Counted from the stretch's first letter, positions 8,805-17,379 are shown. The stretch is 64,000 nucleotides of DNA from Agromyces sp. LHK192 (GCF_004006235.1 NZ_CP034753.1:2790001-2854000), one strand, 5' to 3'. Program-made: numbers and translations. The notes: generated from the sequence alone by a model not told the origin.

Positions 8805-9521
8805 ATGAGCTCGCGCCTGCACGACCTCGTCGTGGACACCCTCGGCGCACGCATCGTCGGCGGCGAGCTCGCGGCCGGCGACGTGATGATGGCGATCGAC
8901 GTCGAATCCGAGCTCGGCGTCTCCCGGTCGGTGGTGCGCGAGGCCGTGCGCGTGCTGCAGTCGCTCGGGATGGTCGAGAGCGTTCGGCGCGTGGGCATCC
9001 GGGTGCTGCCCGAGCAGTCCTGGACGGTGTTCGACCCGGCGGTGATCCGCTGGCGGCTGGCGTCGGAGCGCCGCGGCGCGCAGCTGCGGTCGCTGACCGA
9101 ACTGCGGATCGCGGTCGAGCCCGCGGCCGCCGACCTCGCGGCGGTGCACGCACCCGGGGCGCTCGCCGCCGAGATCGCCGCGACCGCGGAGCGGATGCGC
9201 GCGGCCGGGCGCACGGGCGACGGCGCGGCGTTCCTCGAGCTCGACATCCGGTTCCATGCGCTCGTGCTGGAGGCGTCCGGCAACGAGATGTTCGCGAGCC
9301 TCGCCGACGCGATCGGCGAGGTGCTGCGCGGTCGCACCGAGCACGGGCTCATGCCCGGGCGCCCGCACGAGGACTCGATGCAGCTGCACGTCGACGTGGC
9401 CGATGCGGTGCTCGCGCGCGACCAGGCGGCAGCGCGCGCGGCGATGGAGCGCATCATGCGGCGCACGGCGGGAGAGCTCGACGCGGCCTGGAGCGGGCAA
9501 CCGCGGTCGGCGGCACCCTGA
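8805..9521 (+). CDS. FadR/GntR-family transcriptional regulator
   Basis: The 238-residue protein has an N-terminal winged helix (residues 5-70, with ESELGVSRSVVREAVRVLQSLGMV as recognition region) and an all-helical FCD ligand-binding domain (about 95-225). The FCD metal-type residues include D and H in ELDIRFHALVLEASGN and the later H in DSMQLHVDVADAV. FadR-subfamily proteins with this layout often sense gluconate or other sugar acids. The next gene is 6-phosphogluconate dehydrogenase, so a gluconate/pentose-phosphate role is a reasonable inference. Confidence 0.88.
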   Translation: MSSRLHDLVVDTLGARIVGGELAAGDVMMAIDVESELGVSRSVVREAVRVLQSLGMVESVRRVGIRVLPEQSWTVFDPAVIRWRLASERRGAQLRSLTELRIAVEPAAADLAAVHAPGALAAEIAATAERMRAAGRTGDGAAFLELDIRFHALVLEASGNEMFASLADAIGEVLRGRTEHGLMPGRPHEDSMQLHVDVADAVLARDQAAARAAMERIMRRTAGELDAAWSGQPRSAAP

Positions 9522-9557
9522 CGTCGGCGCTCGCCGAACCGGCTCCGAGGTCGCGCG

Positions 9558-9599
9558 TTGCAGTCTCCCGCAATACGTATGATTTATTCGCGCTAGACT
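9558..9599 (+). promoter_or_regulatory. Promoter region of gnd with palindrome
   Basis: There are two possible -10 boxes, TATGAT at 9578-9583 and TAGACT at 9594-9599. The AT-rich stretch contains the 8-bp palindrome ATACGTAT (9573-9580), a plausible operator for the adjacent regulator. Confidence 0.4.
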
Positions 9600-9696
9600 G
9601 AAGCCGATCCGGCCGTGGAGGTCGCGCGCGACGCGACCTACGCTGGGTCCCGAATCCACTCACCAGAACGCCGCCGGCGTGCGGCAAGGAGGAATG

Positions 9697-11154
9697 ATGG
9701 CGGAAAGCCAGGCAAACATCGGCGTCGTCGGACTCGCCGTCATGGGCTCGAACCTCGCGCGCAACCTCGCGAGCCGCGAGGGCAACACCGTGGCCGTGTT
9801 CAACCGCTCCCCCGAGCGCACGCGGCTGCTCGTCGACGAGCACCCCGAGGCCGGCTTCATCGCCTCCGAGAGCTACGACGACTTCGTCGCCTCGCTCGCG
9901 AAGCCGCGCACCGCGATCATCATGGTGCAGGCCGGCAAGGGCACCGACGCCGTCATCGACGAACTCGTGCAGCGCTTCGAGCCGGGCGACATCATCGTCG
10001 ACGGGGGCAACGCGCTGTTCACCGACACGATCCGTCGCGAGCAGGCCGTGCGCGAGACCGGCATCAACTTCGTCGGCGCCGGCATCTCCGGCGGCGAGGA
10101 GGGCGCGCTGCACGGCCCGTCGATCATGCCCGGCGGTTCCGACGAGTCGTGGGTCACGCTCGGCCCGATCCTGAAGTCCATCGCCGCGATCGCCGAGGGC
10201 GAGCCCTGCGTCACGCACATCGGCCACGACGGCGCCGGCCACTTCGTGAAGATGATCCACAACGGCATCGAGTACGCCGACATGCAGCTCATCGCCGAGG
10301 CGTACGACCTCATCCGCCGCGGCACCGGCAAGACCCCCGCCGAGATCGCCGCGGTCTTCGCCGAGTGGAACCGCGGCGAACTCGAGTCGTACCTCATCGA
10401 GATCACCGCCGAGGTGCTGAAGCAGGTCGACGCCGAGACCGGAAAGCCGCTCGTCGACGTCATCCTCGACGAGGCCGGCTCGAAGGGCACCGGCGTCTGG
10501 ACCGTGCAGACCGCCCTCGCGCTCGGCACGCCCGTGTCGAACATCGCCGAGGCCGTGTTCGCGCGCGGACTCTCGTCGCACCCCGAGCAGCGCGCCGCCG
10601 CGAAGGGCCTCGCCGGCCCCGACGAGGCCGGGCTCATCGCGGCCGACCAGGTCGACGCGTTCATCGAGGACGTGCGCCTCGCGCTCTACGCGTCGAAGAT
10701 CGTCGCCTACTCGCAGGGCTTCGACGCGATCCGCGCCGGCGCCAAGGAGTACGGCTGGAACATCGACCTCGGGGCCGTGTCGAAGATCTGGCGCGGCGGC
10801 TGCATCATCCGCGCGCAGTTCCTCAACCGCATCGCCGATGCGTACGACGAGACCGCCGACCTCGAGCTGCTGCTCGCCGCGCCGTACTTCGCCGAGGCCT
10901 TCACTCGCGCCGACGCCGCGTGGCGTCGCGTCGTGGTGCGGTCGGTGCAGACCGGCATCCCGGCACCGGCCTTCTCGTCGTCGCTCGCATACTACGACGG
11001 CCTCCGCGCCGACCGCCTGCCGGCCTCCGTCGTGCAGGGCCAGCGCGACTTCTTCGGCGCGCACACCTACAAGCGCGTCGACAAGCCGGGGGTGTTCCAC
11101 ACCCTCTGGTCGGGCGACCGCACCGAGATCGAGACCACGCCGTCGTCGCACTGA
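9697..11154 (+). CDS. gnd: 6-phosphogluconate dehydrogenase, decarboxylating (NADP+)
   Basis: The enzyme oxidatively decarboxylates 6-phosphogluconate to ribulose 5-phosphate in the pentose phosphate pathway, producing NADPH. Of 485 residues, the N-terminal Rossmann motif is GVVGLAVMGSNLARNLA with the NRSPERT loop favouring NADP. The catalytic stretch is GHDGAGHFVKMIHNGIEYADMQLIAEAYDL. The family signature ILDEAGSKGTGVWT and the C-terminal tail HTLWSGDRTEIE are present. The length matches the long dimeric Gnd class. SD AAGGAGG (9686-9692) best fits the second of two adjacent ATGs (9697). Confidence 0.96.
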   Translation: MAESQANIGVVGLAVMGSNLARNLASREGNTVAVFNRSPERTRLLVDEHPEAGFIASESYDDFVASLAKPRTAIIMVQAGKGTDAVIDELVQRFEPGDIIVDGGNALFTDTIRREQAVRETGINFVGAGISGGEEGALHGPSIMPGGSDESWVTLGPILKSIAAIAEGEPCVTHIGHDGAGHFVKMIHNGIEYADMQLIAEAYDLIRRGTGKTPAEIAAVFAEWNRGELESYLIEITAEVLKQVDAETGKPLVDVILDEAGSKGTGVWTVQTALALGTPVSNIAEAVFARGLSSHPEQRAAAKGLAGPDEAGLIAADQVDAFIEDVRLALYASKIVAYSQGFDAIRAGAKEYGWNIDLGAVSKIWRGGCIIRAQFLNRIADAYDETADLELLLAAPYFAEAFTRADAAWRRVVVRSVQTGIPAPAFSSSLAYYDGLRADRLPASVVQGQRDFFGAHTYKRVDKPGVFHTLWSGDRTEIETTPSSH

Positions 11155-11181
11155 CGACCGGGTCCCGGCACTGACCACCGC

Positions 11182-11220
11182 CGAGGGGCGGGTGGGCGCG
11201 CATCGCCCACCCGCCCCTCG
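11182..11220 (+). terminator. Terminator of gnd
   Basis: A perfect 17-bp stem (11182-11198 paired with 11204-11220) has a 5-nt loop CGCAT, 28 nt past the gnd stop. ACCGC/GCGGT flanks can extend the stem. No T-tract follows, as is common in high-GC actinobacteria. Confidence 0.75.
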
Positions 11221-11299
11221 CGGTTCCGGTGCGGCGGGGATGGCGGTCGGCGAGCGGATGCCCCGCCCTCGCCCCGCTCGCAGTCGCATGACCCTCGCG

Positions 11300-11305
11300 T
11301 AGGAT
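11300..11305 (+). promoter_or_regulatory. -10 box of the DUF202 operon
   Basis: TAGGAT lies 20 nt before the ATG at 11326, giving a short leader that contains AGGAAGGGGG as SD. Confidence 0.4.
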
Positions 11306-11325
11306 GCCCGAGGAAGGGGGTGCAC

Positions 11326-11679
11326 ATGGCCGAGCCGAAGTGGCGGACCGAGGGCGAGGACCCCGATTACCGGTTCACGCTCGCGAACGAACGCACGTTC
11401 CTCGCCTGGATCCGCACCGCGCTCGCCCTCCTCGCGGGCGGAGTGCTGCTCCACCAGTTCGCACCCGACGTCGGCCCCCGCGTCGCCGTGACCGTGCTCG
11501 CCGTCGCACTGGCCGTGGTCTCCGCCGTGCTCGGCGTCGTCGCATACACGCGGTGGCGCGCGAACGAGATCGCGATGCGGCACAGCCGACCGCTGCCGTT
11601 CAGCTGGGTGCTGCCGGTCATCTCGGGCGTGTGCCTGCTGACCGCCGCCGTGCTCGCCGTCTTCCTCGTGCTGCCGTGA
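11326..11679 (+). CDS. DUF202 (YidH-type) small membrane protein
   Basis: The 117-residue protein has the DUF202 signature FTLANERTFLAWIRTALALLAGG followed by three hydrophobic segments. The function of the family is unknown; members sit in the inner membrane. The ATG at 11326 follows AGGAAGGGGG; an in-frame GTG at 11320 lies inside that SD. Its TGA overlaps the ATG of the next gene (TGATG), so the pair is translationally coupled. Confidence 0.8.
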   Translation: MAEPKWRTEGEDPDYRFTLANERTFLAWIRTALALLAGGVLLHQFAPDVGPRVAVTVLAVALAVVSAVLGVVAYTRWRANEIAMRHSRPLPFSWVLPVISGVCLLTAAVLAVFLVLP

Positions 11680-12062
11680 TGAACGCCTACCGCATCCCGG
11701 CCGACGGAGACCCCGGGCTCCAGCCGCAGCGCACCGCGCTCTCGTGGACGCGGACCGCACTCGTCATCGCCGTCAACGCGCTACTCGCGTTCCGGTCGGG
11801 CCTCATCGACGGCGAGCCGTGGCTCCTCGTCGTGGGCATCGCGCTCTTCCTCGCCGGTGGAGCGGTCGTCGCGGTCGGCACCGTGCGCCGCCGGCAACTC
11901 TCCGGCGACACGCTGCACATCACACCGCCGCGCGGCGCCCTCGAGCTGGTCGCCGCCGCGACGGTGCTGGCCGCGCTGGCCGGCATCGGGTCGGTCACGA
12001 TCGGAGCGGACGCGGGCGGAACCGATCTGCTCGGAGCGGCCATGTTCGGAGCGGGCCGATGA
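11679..12062 (+). CDS. Second DUF202 family membrane protein
   Basis: The 127-residue protein is a diverged DUF202 member: GLQPQRTALSWTRTALVIAVNALLAF replaces the LANERTFLAWIRT motif, and three membrane helices follow. The start ATG overlaps the preceding stop by one base. Tandem DUF202 pairs are common in actinobacteria, and a heteromeric complex is possible. The stop overlaps the next ATG (ATGA). Confidence 0.75.
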   Translation: MNAYRIPADGDPGLQPQRTALSWTRTALVIAVNALLAFRSGLIDGEPWLLVVGIALFLAGGAVVAVGTVRRRQLSGDTLHITPPRGALELVAAATVLAALAGIGSVTIGADAGGTDLLGAAMFGAGR

Positions 12063-12433
12063 GCGCGCTGCCACCCGAACTCGCACCCGGCGACGACGAC
12101 CTCGAGCCCGAATCGGGCCCGGTGTACGGCGAACGCCGGCGGCGCGCCATCCGCATCGTCGTCGTGATCGCGCTCGCCGCGATGGTGCTGCCGCTCGTGC
12201 TGTCGCTGTTCACCGTGGCCCGCAACGCCGCCGTGAACGCCTGCCGCGTCACGGTCGTGCGCTTCGACGACCACGCGACCGGTGCGCACGTCGAGTTCGA
12301 GCTCTTCGGCCCGGGCGGCGCCGGCTGGATGTGCTATGCCGAACGCGACGGCCACCAGGACCGGCTCATCGCGAACCTCGGCCTGATCCCGAGCGTGCCG
12401 CACGCGGTCGTCCCGGACGAGCGCGAGACCTGA
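12059..12433 (+). CDS. Small membrane-anchored protein, unknown function
   Basis: The 124-residue protein has an acidic N-terminus and one membrane helix at about residues 33-53 (IRIVVVIALAAMVLPLVLSL). A 65-residue extracytoplasmic domain follows, with two cysteines (NACRVTVVRFDD and GWMCYAERDG) that may form a disulfide. It overlaps the previous gene by ATGA, so it is the third gene of the DUF202 operon. I do not recognise the family. Confidence 0.65.
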   Translation: MSALPPELAPGDDDLEPESGPVYGERRRRAIRIVVVIALAAMVLPLVLSLFTVARNAAVNACRVTVVRFDDHATGAHVEFELFGPGGAGWMCYAERDGHQDRLIANLGLIPSVPHAVVPDERET

Positions 12434-12472
12434 CGAGCGAACCGATGCCGCCCGACGCCGGGCGCCGCGCAG

Positions 12473-12943
12473 TCAGCGCTCGTCGGGGAACACCCGCTTG
12501 TACTTCCGCCCGTCGGGCAGTTCGACGGTCTCGGCTCGCAGCAGGCCGCGCGTGACCCGCTGGTAGATCGCCTGCGGCGTGACGCCCAGCCGAGCCGCAG
12601 CCTCCGCCACCGAGAGGCCCGGGAGGTCCTGCGGCCTGGTCGACGGACGCTCGCGCTTGCGCTGCCGGCTCTGCTCCTGCCGCTTCGCGATCTCGTCGTC
12701 GCCGCCGGACCAGCGGTACTTCGCCGCCGAGGCGCTCAGGCCCGCGGCATCCGCCACGTCGTCCCAACCGGCCCCGGCCGCGAGCGCGTCGCGCACCGCG
12801 TCGAGCGCCGCGGGATCGGCGTCGAGCGCCGTCGCGAGCGAGCGGATGCCCCGGAGCCGGTCGAGCGGCGAGGCATGGGTCGCCCGGTGCAGCGCGATCA
12901 GGCGCTCCAGCGCGGCCGAGGCCTCGTCGCCCAGGAACGGCAC
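12473..12943 (-). CDS. Helix-turn-helix domain protein, unknown function
   Basis: The 156-residue protein has a helical N-terminal half (ASAALERLIALHRATHASPLDRLRG) and a second DNA-binding-like segment near residue 80 (AGLSASAAKYRW). A clear C-terminal HTH, LSVAEAAARLGVTPQAIYQRV, precedes a short winged tail ending at the C-terminus. The GTG at 12943 lies two bases past the stop of the acyl-CoA ligase, so it is the last gene of that run. No ligand domain is visible. It may be a regulator or a DNA-structure protein. Confidence 0.65.
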   Translation of the reverse strand: MPFLGDEASAALERLIALHRATHASPLDRLRGIRSLATALDADPAALDAVRDALAAGAGWDDVADAAGLSASAAKYRWSGGDDEIAKRQEQSRQRKRERPSTRPQDLPGLSVAEAAARLGVTPQAIYQRVTRGLLRAETVELPDGRKYKRVFPDER

Positions 12944-12945
12944 GG

Positions 12946-14652
12946 TCAGCCGTTCAGGAGGCCGTTGCGCACCTCGCGGCGCAGCACCTTGCCGATGAGC
13001 GACCGAGGCAGGTCGTCGACCTGCACGATGCGCTTGGGCACCTTGTACGCGGTGAGCTCGTCGCGCGCGAACGCGCGGATCGCCGCCTCGTCGAGGGTCG
13101 CACCCTCGCGCAGCACCACCGCGGCGACGACCTGCTCGCCCGAATGCTCGTCGGGCAGGCCCACGACCGCGACGTCCTCGATGTCGTCGTGGCGGCGCAG
13201 CGCCTCCTCGACCTCGCTCGGCGACACGTTGAAGCCGCCCGTGATGATGAGCTCCTTGATTCGGTCGACGATGCGCACGAAGCCCTCCGCGTCGATCGCG
13301 ACGATGTCGCCCGTGCGGAACCATCGCTCACCGCCGTCGGGGTCGTTCACGAAGACCGCCTCGGTCTCCTCGGGCTTCTTCCAGTACCCCGAGAACACCT
13401 GCGGTCCGCGCACCACGAGTTCGCCCTCGGCACCCGGTTCGACGTCCGACATCGGGTCGTCGGGGTCGACGACGCGGCACTCGGTCGACGGCAGCGGCAG
13501 CCCGACGGTGCCCGCGCGCCGGTTCGGCGCCACCGGGTTCGCCATCAGCACCGGCGAGCACTCCGACAGCCCGTAGCCTTCGACGAGGTATCCGCCGCTC
13601 GCCTCCTCCCACGGTTCGACGACGTCGGCCGACAGCGGCATCGCACCCGAGATCGCGATCTCGATGCCGGCGAGCGAGACGCCGGCGTTCGCGGCCGACT
13701 TCGTCAGCCGGTCGTAGATCGGCGGCACCGCAGGCAGGAACGTCGCCGGATGCCGCTTCACGACCTTGAGCACCAGGTCGGGGTCGAACTTCGGGAACAG
13801 TACGAGCCGCGCGCCCATGCTCATGGCGAACGTCAGGCACAGCGTCAGCCCGTAGGCGTGGAACATCGGCAGCACCGCGTAGACCACGGCCGACCCGCGC
13901 GGCACCTGCGGCACCCACGCGCGCGCCTGGGCGGCGTTGACGAGCAGGTTCGCGTGCGTGAGCGTGGCCCCCTTCGGGCTCCCCGTCGTGCCGCTCGTGT
14001 ACTGGATCAACGCGACGTCGGATGCCTCGGGCGCGATGATGTGCGCGTCGATCGGCGCCGACCCGGTGAGGGACTCCCACTTCGTCGCACCCCGCACGCT
14101 CGTCGTGAGCGCCGCACGCGACTCCCGCGCCTTCGCGATCGGCAACCGCAGGGCGAACCGCGTGCCGAACGGCATCGCGCGCGTGACGTCGACCGAGATG
14201 ATCGTCGGCACCGCGACATCCGCCGGGAACGCCTGGATCGTCGCGACGACCTTGTCCCAGGCGATCACGACGCGGGCACCGTGATCCTCGAACTGGTGGC
14301 GCAGCTCTCGCGGCGTGTAGAGCGGATTGTGCTCGACGACGATGGCGCCGAGGCGCAGCACCGCGTAGAAGGCCGCGATGTGCTGCGGGCAGTTCGGCAG
14401 GACGATCGCGACCGGGTCGCCCTTCTGGACGCCCAGGAGCCGCAGCCCCTCGGCGACCCGGTCGATCTCGGCGATCAGGTCGGCGTAGGTCGTCGTGCGA
14501 CCGAAGAACTCGAGCGCGACGTGGTCGGGGTAGTCGTCAGCGGACTCGCGGATCAGGTCGTACAGCGAACCCGTCGGCGCGTCGACGTCGTCGGGCACGC
14601 CGTCGGCGTAGCTCGCGAGCCAGGGACGGGGAGTGGTGATGGCCTCGCTCAT
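12946..14652 (-). CDS. fadD: Long-chain acyl-CoA ligase (AMP-forming)
   Basis: The ANL-family enzyme activates a fatty acid to acyl-CoA via acyl-AMP. The 568-residue protein has the P-loop motif QYTSGTTGSPKGAT at about 217-230, the A5-type motif EGYGLSECSP, the A7 motif GERWFRTGDIVAID, and the A10 lysine in DDLPRSLIGKVLRRE. The chain-length preference cannot be read. It starts 15 bp after the prs stop on the same strand, so it is probably cotranscribed with glmU-prs, an unusual partner for that pair. Confidence 0.9.
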   Translation of the reverse strand: MSEAITTPRPWLASYADGVPDDVDAPTGSLYDLIRESADDYPDHVALEFFGRTTTYADLIAEIDRVAEGLRLLGVQKGDPVAIVLPNCPQHIAAFYAVLRLGAIVVEHNPLYTPRELRHQFEDHGARVVIAWDKVVATIQAFPADVAVPTIISVDVTRAMPFGTRFALRLPIAKARESRAALTTSVRGATKWESLTGSAPIDAHIIAPEASDVALIQYTSGTTGSPKGATLTHANLLVNAAQARAWVPQVPRGSAVVYAVLPMFHAYGLTLCLTFAMSMGARLVLFPKFDPDLVLKVVKRHPATFLPAVPPIYDRLTKSAANAGVSLAGIEIAISGAMPLSADVVEPWEEASGGYLVEGYGLSECSPVLMANPVAPNRRAGTVGLPLPSTECRVVDPDDPMSDVEPGAEGELVVRGPQVFSGYWKKPEETEAVFVNDPDGGERWFRTGDIVAIDAEGFVRIVDRIKELIITGGFNVSPSEVEEALRRHDDIEDVAVVGLPDEHSGEQVVAAVVLREGATLDEAAIRAFARDELTAYKVPKRIVQVDDLPRSLIGKVLRREVRNGLLNG

Positions 14653-14667
14653 GTCGGATCCGCGGCC

Positions 14668-15645
14668 TTACGCGGCCCCGTCGAACATGCTGGTGACCGA
14701 GCCGTCCTCGAAGACCTCGTGGATCGCCCGTGCCAGCAGCGGGGCGATCGGCAGGATCGTCAGGCGGTCCCAGCGCTTCTCCTCGGGGATCGGCAGCGTG
14801 TCGGTCACGACGACCTCGTCGATGAAGTCGGACTGGAGGATCTCGGTCGCCGGATTCGAGAACACGGCGTGCGTGGCCGCGACGACGACGCCGATCGCGC
14901 CGTTCGCCTTGAGCGCCTCGGCCGCCTTGACGATCGTGCGGCCCGTGTCGATCAGGTCGTCGACGAGCAGGCACACCCGTCCGTTCACCTCGCCGACGAT
15001 CTCGTGGACGGAGACCTGGTTCGGCACCAGCGGGTCGCGACGCTTGTGGATGATGGCGAGCGGGGCGCCGAGCTTGTCGCTCCAGATGTCGGCGACGCGC
15101 ACCCGGCCCATGTCGGGCGAGACGACCGTGAGGGTCTCGGGGTCGAGCTTGGACTTGAAGTGCTCGAGCAGCACCGGCATCGCGAACAGGTGGTCGACGG
15201 GGCCGTCGAAGAAGCCCTGGATCTGCGCCGCGTGCAGGTCGATCGACATGATCCGGTTCGCACCGGCGGCGTGGAAGAGGTCGGCGACCAGGCGCGCCGA
15301 GATCGGCTCGCGGCCGCGGCCCTTCTTGTCCTGGCGGGCGTAGGGGTAGAACGGGGCGACGACCGTGATGCGCTTGGCCGACGCCCGCTTGAGCGCGTCG
15401 ATCATGATGAGCTGCTCCATGAGCCACTCGTTGATCGGCGCGGTGTGCGACTGGATCACGAAGGCGTCCGAGCCGCGGACCGACTCGTCGTACCTCGCGT
15501 AGATCTCGCCGTTCGCGAACGTGCGGGCGTCGGTCGGCACGAGCTCCGATCCCAGCTCCTCCGCGATGTGCTGCGCGAGCTCGGGGTGCGCGCGTCCCGA
15601 CACGAGGACGAGCCTCTTGGATCCGGTGGTCTCGATTCCCGACAT
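14668..15645 (-). CDS. prs: Ribose-phosphate pyrophosphokinase
   Basis: The enzyme makes PRPP from ribose 5-phosphate and ATP for purine, pyrimidine, NAD, His and Trp synthesis. The 325-residue protein shows the flexible-loop/ATP segment YARQDKKGRGREPISARL, the signature DLHAAQIQGFFDGPVDHLFA, and the PRPP loop VDDLIDTGRTI. The ATG at 15645 has AAAGGAC seven bases upstream; a GTG at 15651 is in frame but overlaps the SD spacing. It follows glmU by 31 bp, an arrangement widely conserved in Actinobacteria and Firmicutes. Confidence 0.95.
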   Translation of the reverse strand: MSGIETTGSKRLVLVSGRAHPELAQHIAEELGSELVPTDARTFANGEIYARYDESVRGSDAFVIQSHTAPINEWLMEQLIMIDALKRASAKRITVVAPFYPYARQDKKGRGREPISARLVADLFHAAGANRIMSIDLHAAQIQGFFDGPVDHLFAMPVLLEHFKSKLDPETLTVVSPDMGRVRVADIWSDKLGAPLAIIHKRRDPLVPNQVSVHEIVGEVNGRVCLLVDDLIDTGRTIVKAAEALKANGAIGVVVAATHAVFSNPATEILQSDFIDEVVVTDTLPIPEEKRWDRLTILPIAPLLARAIHEVFEDGSVTSMFDGAA

Positions 15646-15676
15646 GTGCACTGTCCTTTTCCCACCGGCCCCGGTG

Positions 15677-17122
15677 TCAGTCGACGTCGGCGTCCTGCTG
15701 CTGTCCGGCCGCCTCCGCCGCTTCCGCGGCAGCGGTTCCCGGGCGGTGCTGCCCGACCCAACCCTCGATGTTGCGCTGCGGCGCGACGTTCATGCCGAGG
15801 GCCCCGGCCGGGACGTCCTTCCGGACGACCGTGCCCGCCCCCGTGTACGCGCCGTCTCCAATCGTAACGGGCGCGACGAACACGCCGTGCGATCCCGTCC
15901 GCACGTGGGAGCCGATCGTCGTGCGGTGCTTGTTCACGCCGTCGTAGTTCGCCGTGATCGAGCCCGCGCCGATGTTGGCGCCGACGCCGATCTCGGTGTC
16001 GCCGATGTAGGAGAGATGGGGCACCTTGCTGCCATCGCCGATGCGGGCGTTCTTCGTCTCGACGAACGTGCCGATCTTGCCGTCGGCACCCAGGTACGTG
16101 CCCGGGCGGAGATAGGCGAAGGGTCCGACCTCGGCGCCCTCGCCGATCACGGCCAGGGTGCCGTCGGTGCGCTTCACGACCGCGTTCGCCCCGATCTCGC
16201 AGTCGACGAGCGTCGTGTCGGGGCCGACGATCGCCCCCGTCGCGACCGTCGTCGCGCCCTTGAGCTGCGTGCCGGGGCGGATCGTGACATCCGGCTCGAT
16301 GCGCACCGCGAGGTCGATCCACGTCGTCGCGGGGTCCTCGATCGTGACGCCGTTCAGCTGCCAGCCGCGGATGATGAGGGCGTTCAGGCGCGCCGCGGTC
16401 TCGGCGAGCTGGGCGCGGTCGTTGATTCCGGCGACGAGCCACGGCTCCGAGACCGGGAGCGCGGAGACCTCGGACCCGGCGGCCCGCAGCAGCCCGATCA
16501 CGTCGGTCAGGTACTTCTCGCCCTGCGCGTTGTCGGTCGTGAGGTTCGCGAGCTGGTCGCGCAGCGCCGCCGCACCGAACGCGTAGATCCCGGCGTTGAT
16601 CTCGTCGAGTGCGAGCTCGTCGTCGGAGGCGTCCTTCTGCTCGACGATGCGGTCGAACGCGCCGTCGCCGGCACGCACGATCCGGCCGTATCCGCTCGGG
16701 TCGGCGTAGTGCGCCGAGAGCACGGAGCCGGCGACGCCCGTTCCGCGGTGCTGGGCGAGGAAGTCGGCGAGGGTGTCGGCGTTCAGCAGGGGCACGTCGC
16801 CGTTCAGCACGAGCACGTCGCCGTCGAAGTCGTCGGGGAGTGCCGCGAGCGCGAGCTCGACCGCCCGGCCGGTGCCGGGCACGTCGTCCTGGTCGACGAT
16901 GATCGCGCCGGGCAGCTCGGCCTCGACCGCCGCGGCCACGAGGTCGCGCTCGTGCCGCACGACCGCGACCACGCAGTCGGCGTCGAGTGCGCGGGCCGTC
17001 GCGAGCACGTGGGCCACGATCGGCGCACCCGCGAGCGGGTGCAGCAGCTTCGGGACGACGGACTTCATCCGGGTGCCCTGCCCTGCGGCGAGGACGACGA
17101 TCGCGAGCTGTGCATCGGTCAT
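15677..17122 (-). CDS. glmU: Bifunctional GlmU: GlcNAc-1-P uridyltransferase / GlcN-1-P acetyltransferase
   Basis: GlmU makes UDP-GlcNAc for peptidoglycan. The 481-residue protein has the nucleotidyltransferase domain with LAAGQGTRMKS at residues 11-21 and VLNGDVPLL for Mg2+ binding. The left-handed beta-helix begins near residue 250 and ends in ETKNARIGDGSKVPHLSYIGD and ANYDGVNKHRT, the acetyltransferase site. A short Glu/Ala/Gln tail follows. The ATG at 17122 lies two bases past the tRNA-Gln 3' end, so the only SD-like sequence (GGCGGAG) is the tRNA acceptor strand. Confidence 0.95.
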   Translation of the reverse strand: MTDAQLAIVVLAAGQGTRMKSVVPKLLHPLAGAPIVAHVLATARALDADCVVAVVRHERDLVAAAVEAELPGAIIVDQDDVPGTGRAVELALAALPDDFDGDVLVLNGDVPLLNADTLADFLAQHRGTGVAGSVLSAHYADPSGYGRIVRAGDGAFDRIVEQKDASDDELALDEINAGIYAFGAAALRDQLANLTTDNAQGEKYLTDVIGLLRAAGSEVSALPVSEPWLVAGINDRAQLAETAARLNALIIRGWQLNGVTIEDPATTWIDLAVRIEPDVTIRPGTQLKGATTVATGAIVGPDTTLVDCEIGANAVVKRTDGTLAVIGEGAEVGPFAYLRPGTYLGADGKIGTFVETKNARIGDGSKVPHLSYIGDTEIGVGANIGAGSITANYDGVNKHRTTIGSHVRTGSHGVFVAPVTIGDGAYTGAGTVVRKDVPAGALGMNVAPQRNIEGWVGQHRPGTAAAEAAEAAGQQQDADVD

Positions 17123-17123
17123 G

Positions 17124-17195
17124 CTCCGCCACCAGGATTCGAACCTGGTCCTCACAGCTCCAAAGGCTGTCGTGCTGCCGTTACACCATGGCGGA
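17124..17195 (-). tRNA. tRNA-Gln (anticodon TTG)
   Basis: The 72-nt cloverleaf has acceptor TCCGCCA/TGGCGGA, discriminator G and no encoded CCA. The D arm is GTGTAACGGCAGCAC, the anticodon stem ACAGC/GCTGT carries loop CTTTGGA, and the T arm loop is GGTTCGAATCC. Anticodon TTG reads CAA and, with wobble, CAG. Its 3' end is one intervening base from the glmU ATG. Confidence 0.95.
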
Positions 17196-17311
17196 CCGCG
17201 CGTCGACGGGCCCGCCGCACACGCGCCCTCAAGTCTGCCAGACCCGGGCGGATGCCCCACTCCCCGCGCACCGGGCATCCGCCTGCGCTCGCACCGCAGC
17301 CGTGCCCTTCA

Positions 17312-17379
17312 CCTGGGACGGTTCGTGACGCACCGGACGGCCGGACGCCCCCGTCCCGACGGACACGAACCGTCCCAGG
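17312..17379. repeat. 16-bp inverted repeat upstream of the MarR gene
   Basis: CCTGGGACGGTTCGTG (17312-17327) is exactly inverted as CACGAACCGTCCCAGG (17364-17379), with a 36-bp spacer and centres 52 bp apart. The downstream arm ends 13 bp before the -10 box of the MarR gene, so it covers the -35 region. Confidence 0.7.

Noticed and set aside
13144..15867. 907-residue + strand open frame
   Set aside because: Antisense shadow of the acyl-CoA ligase and prs genes, with no domain-like segments.
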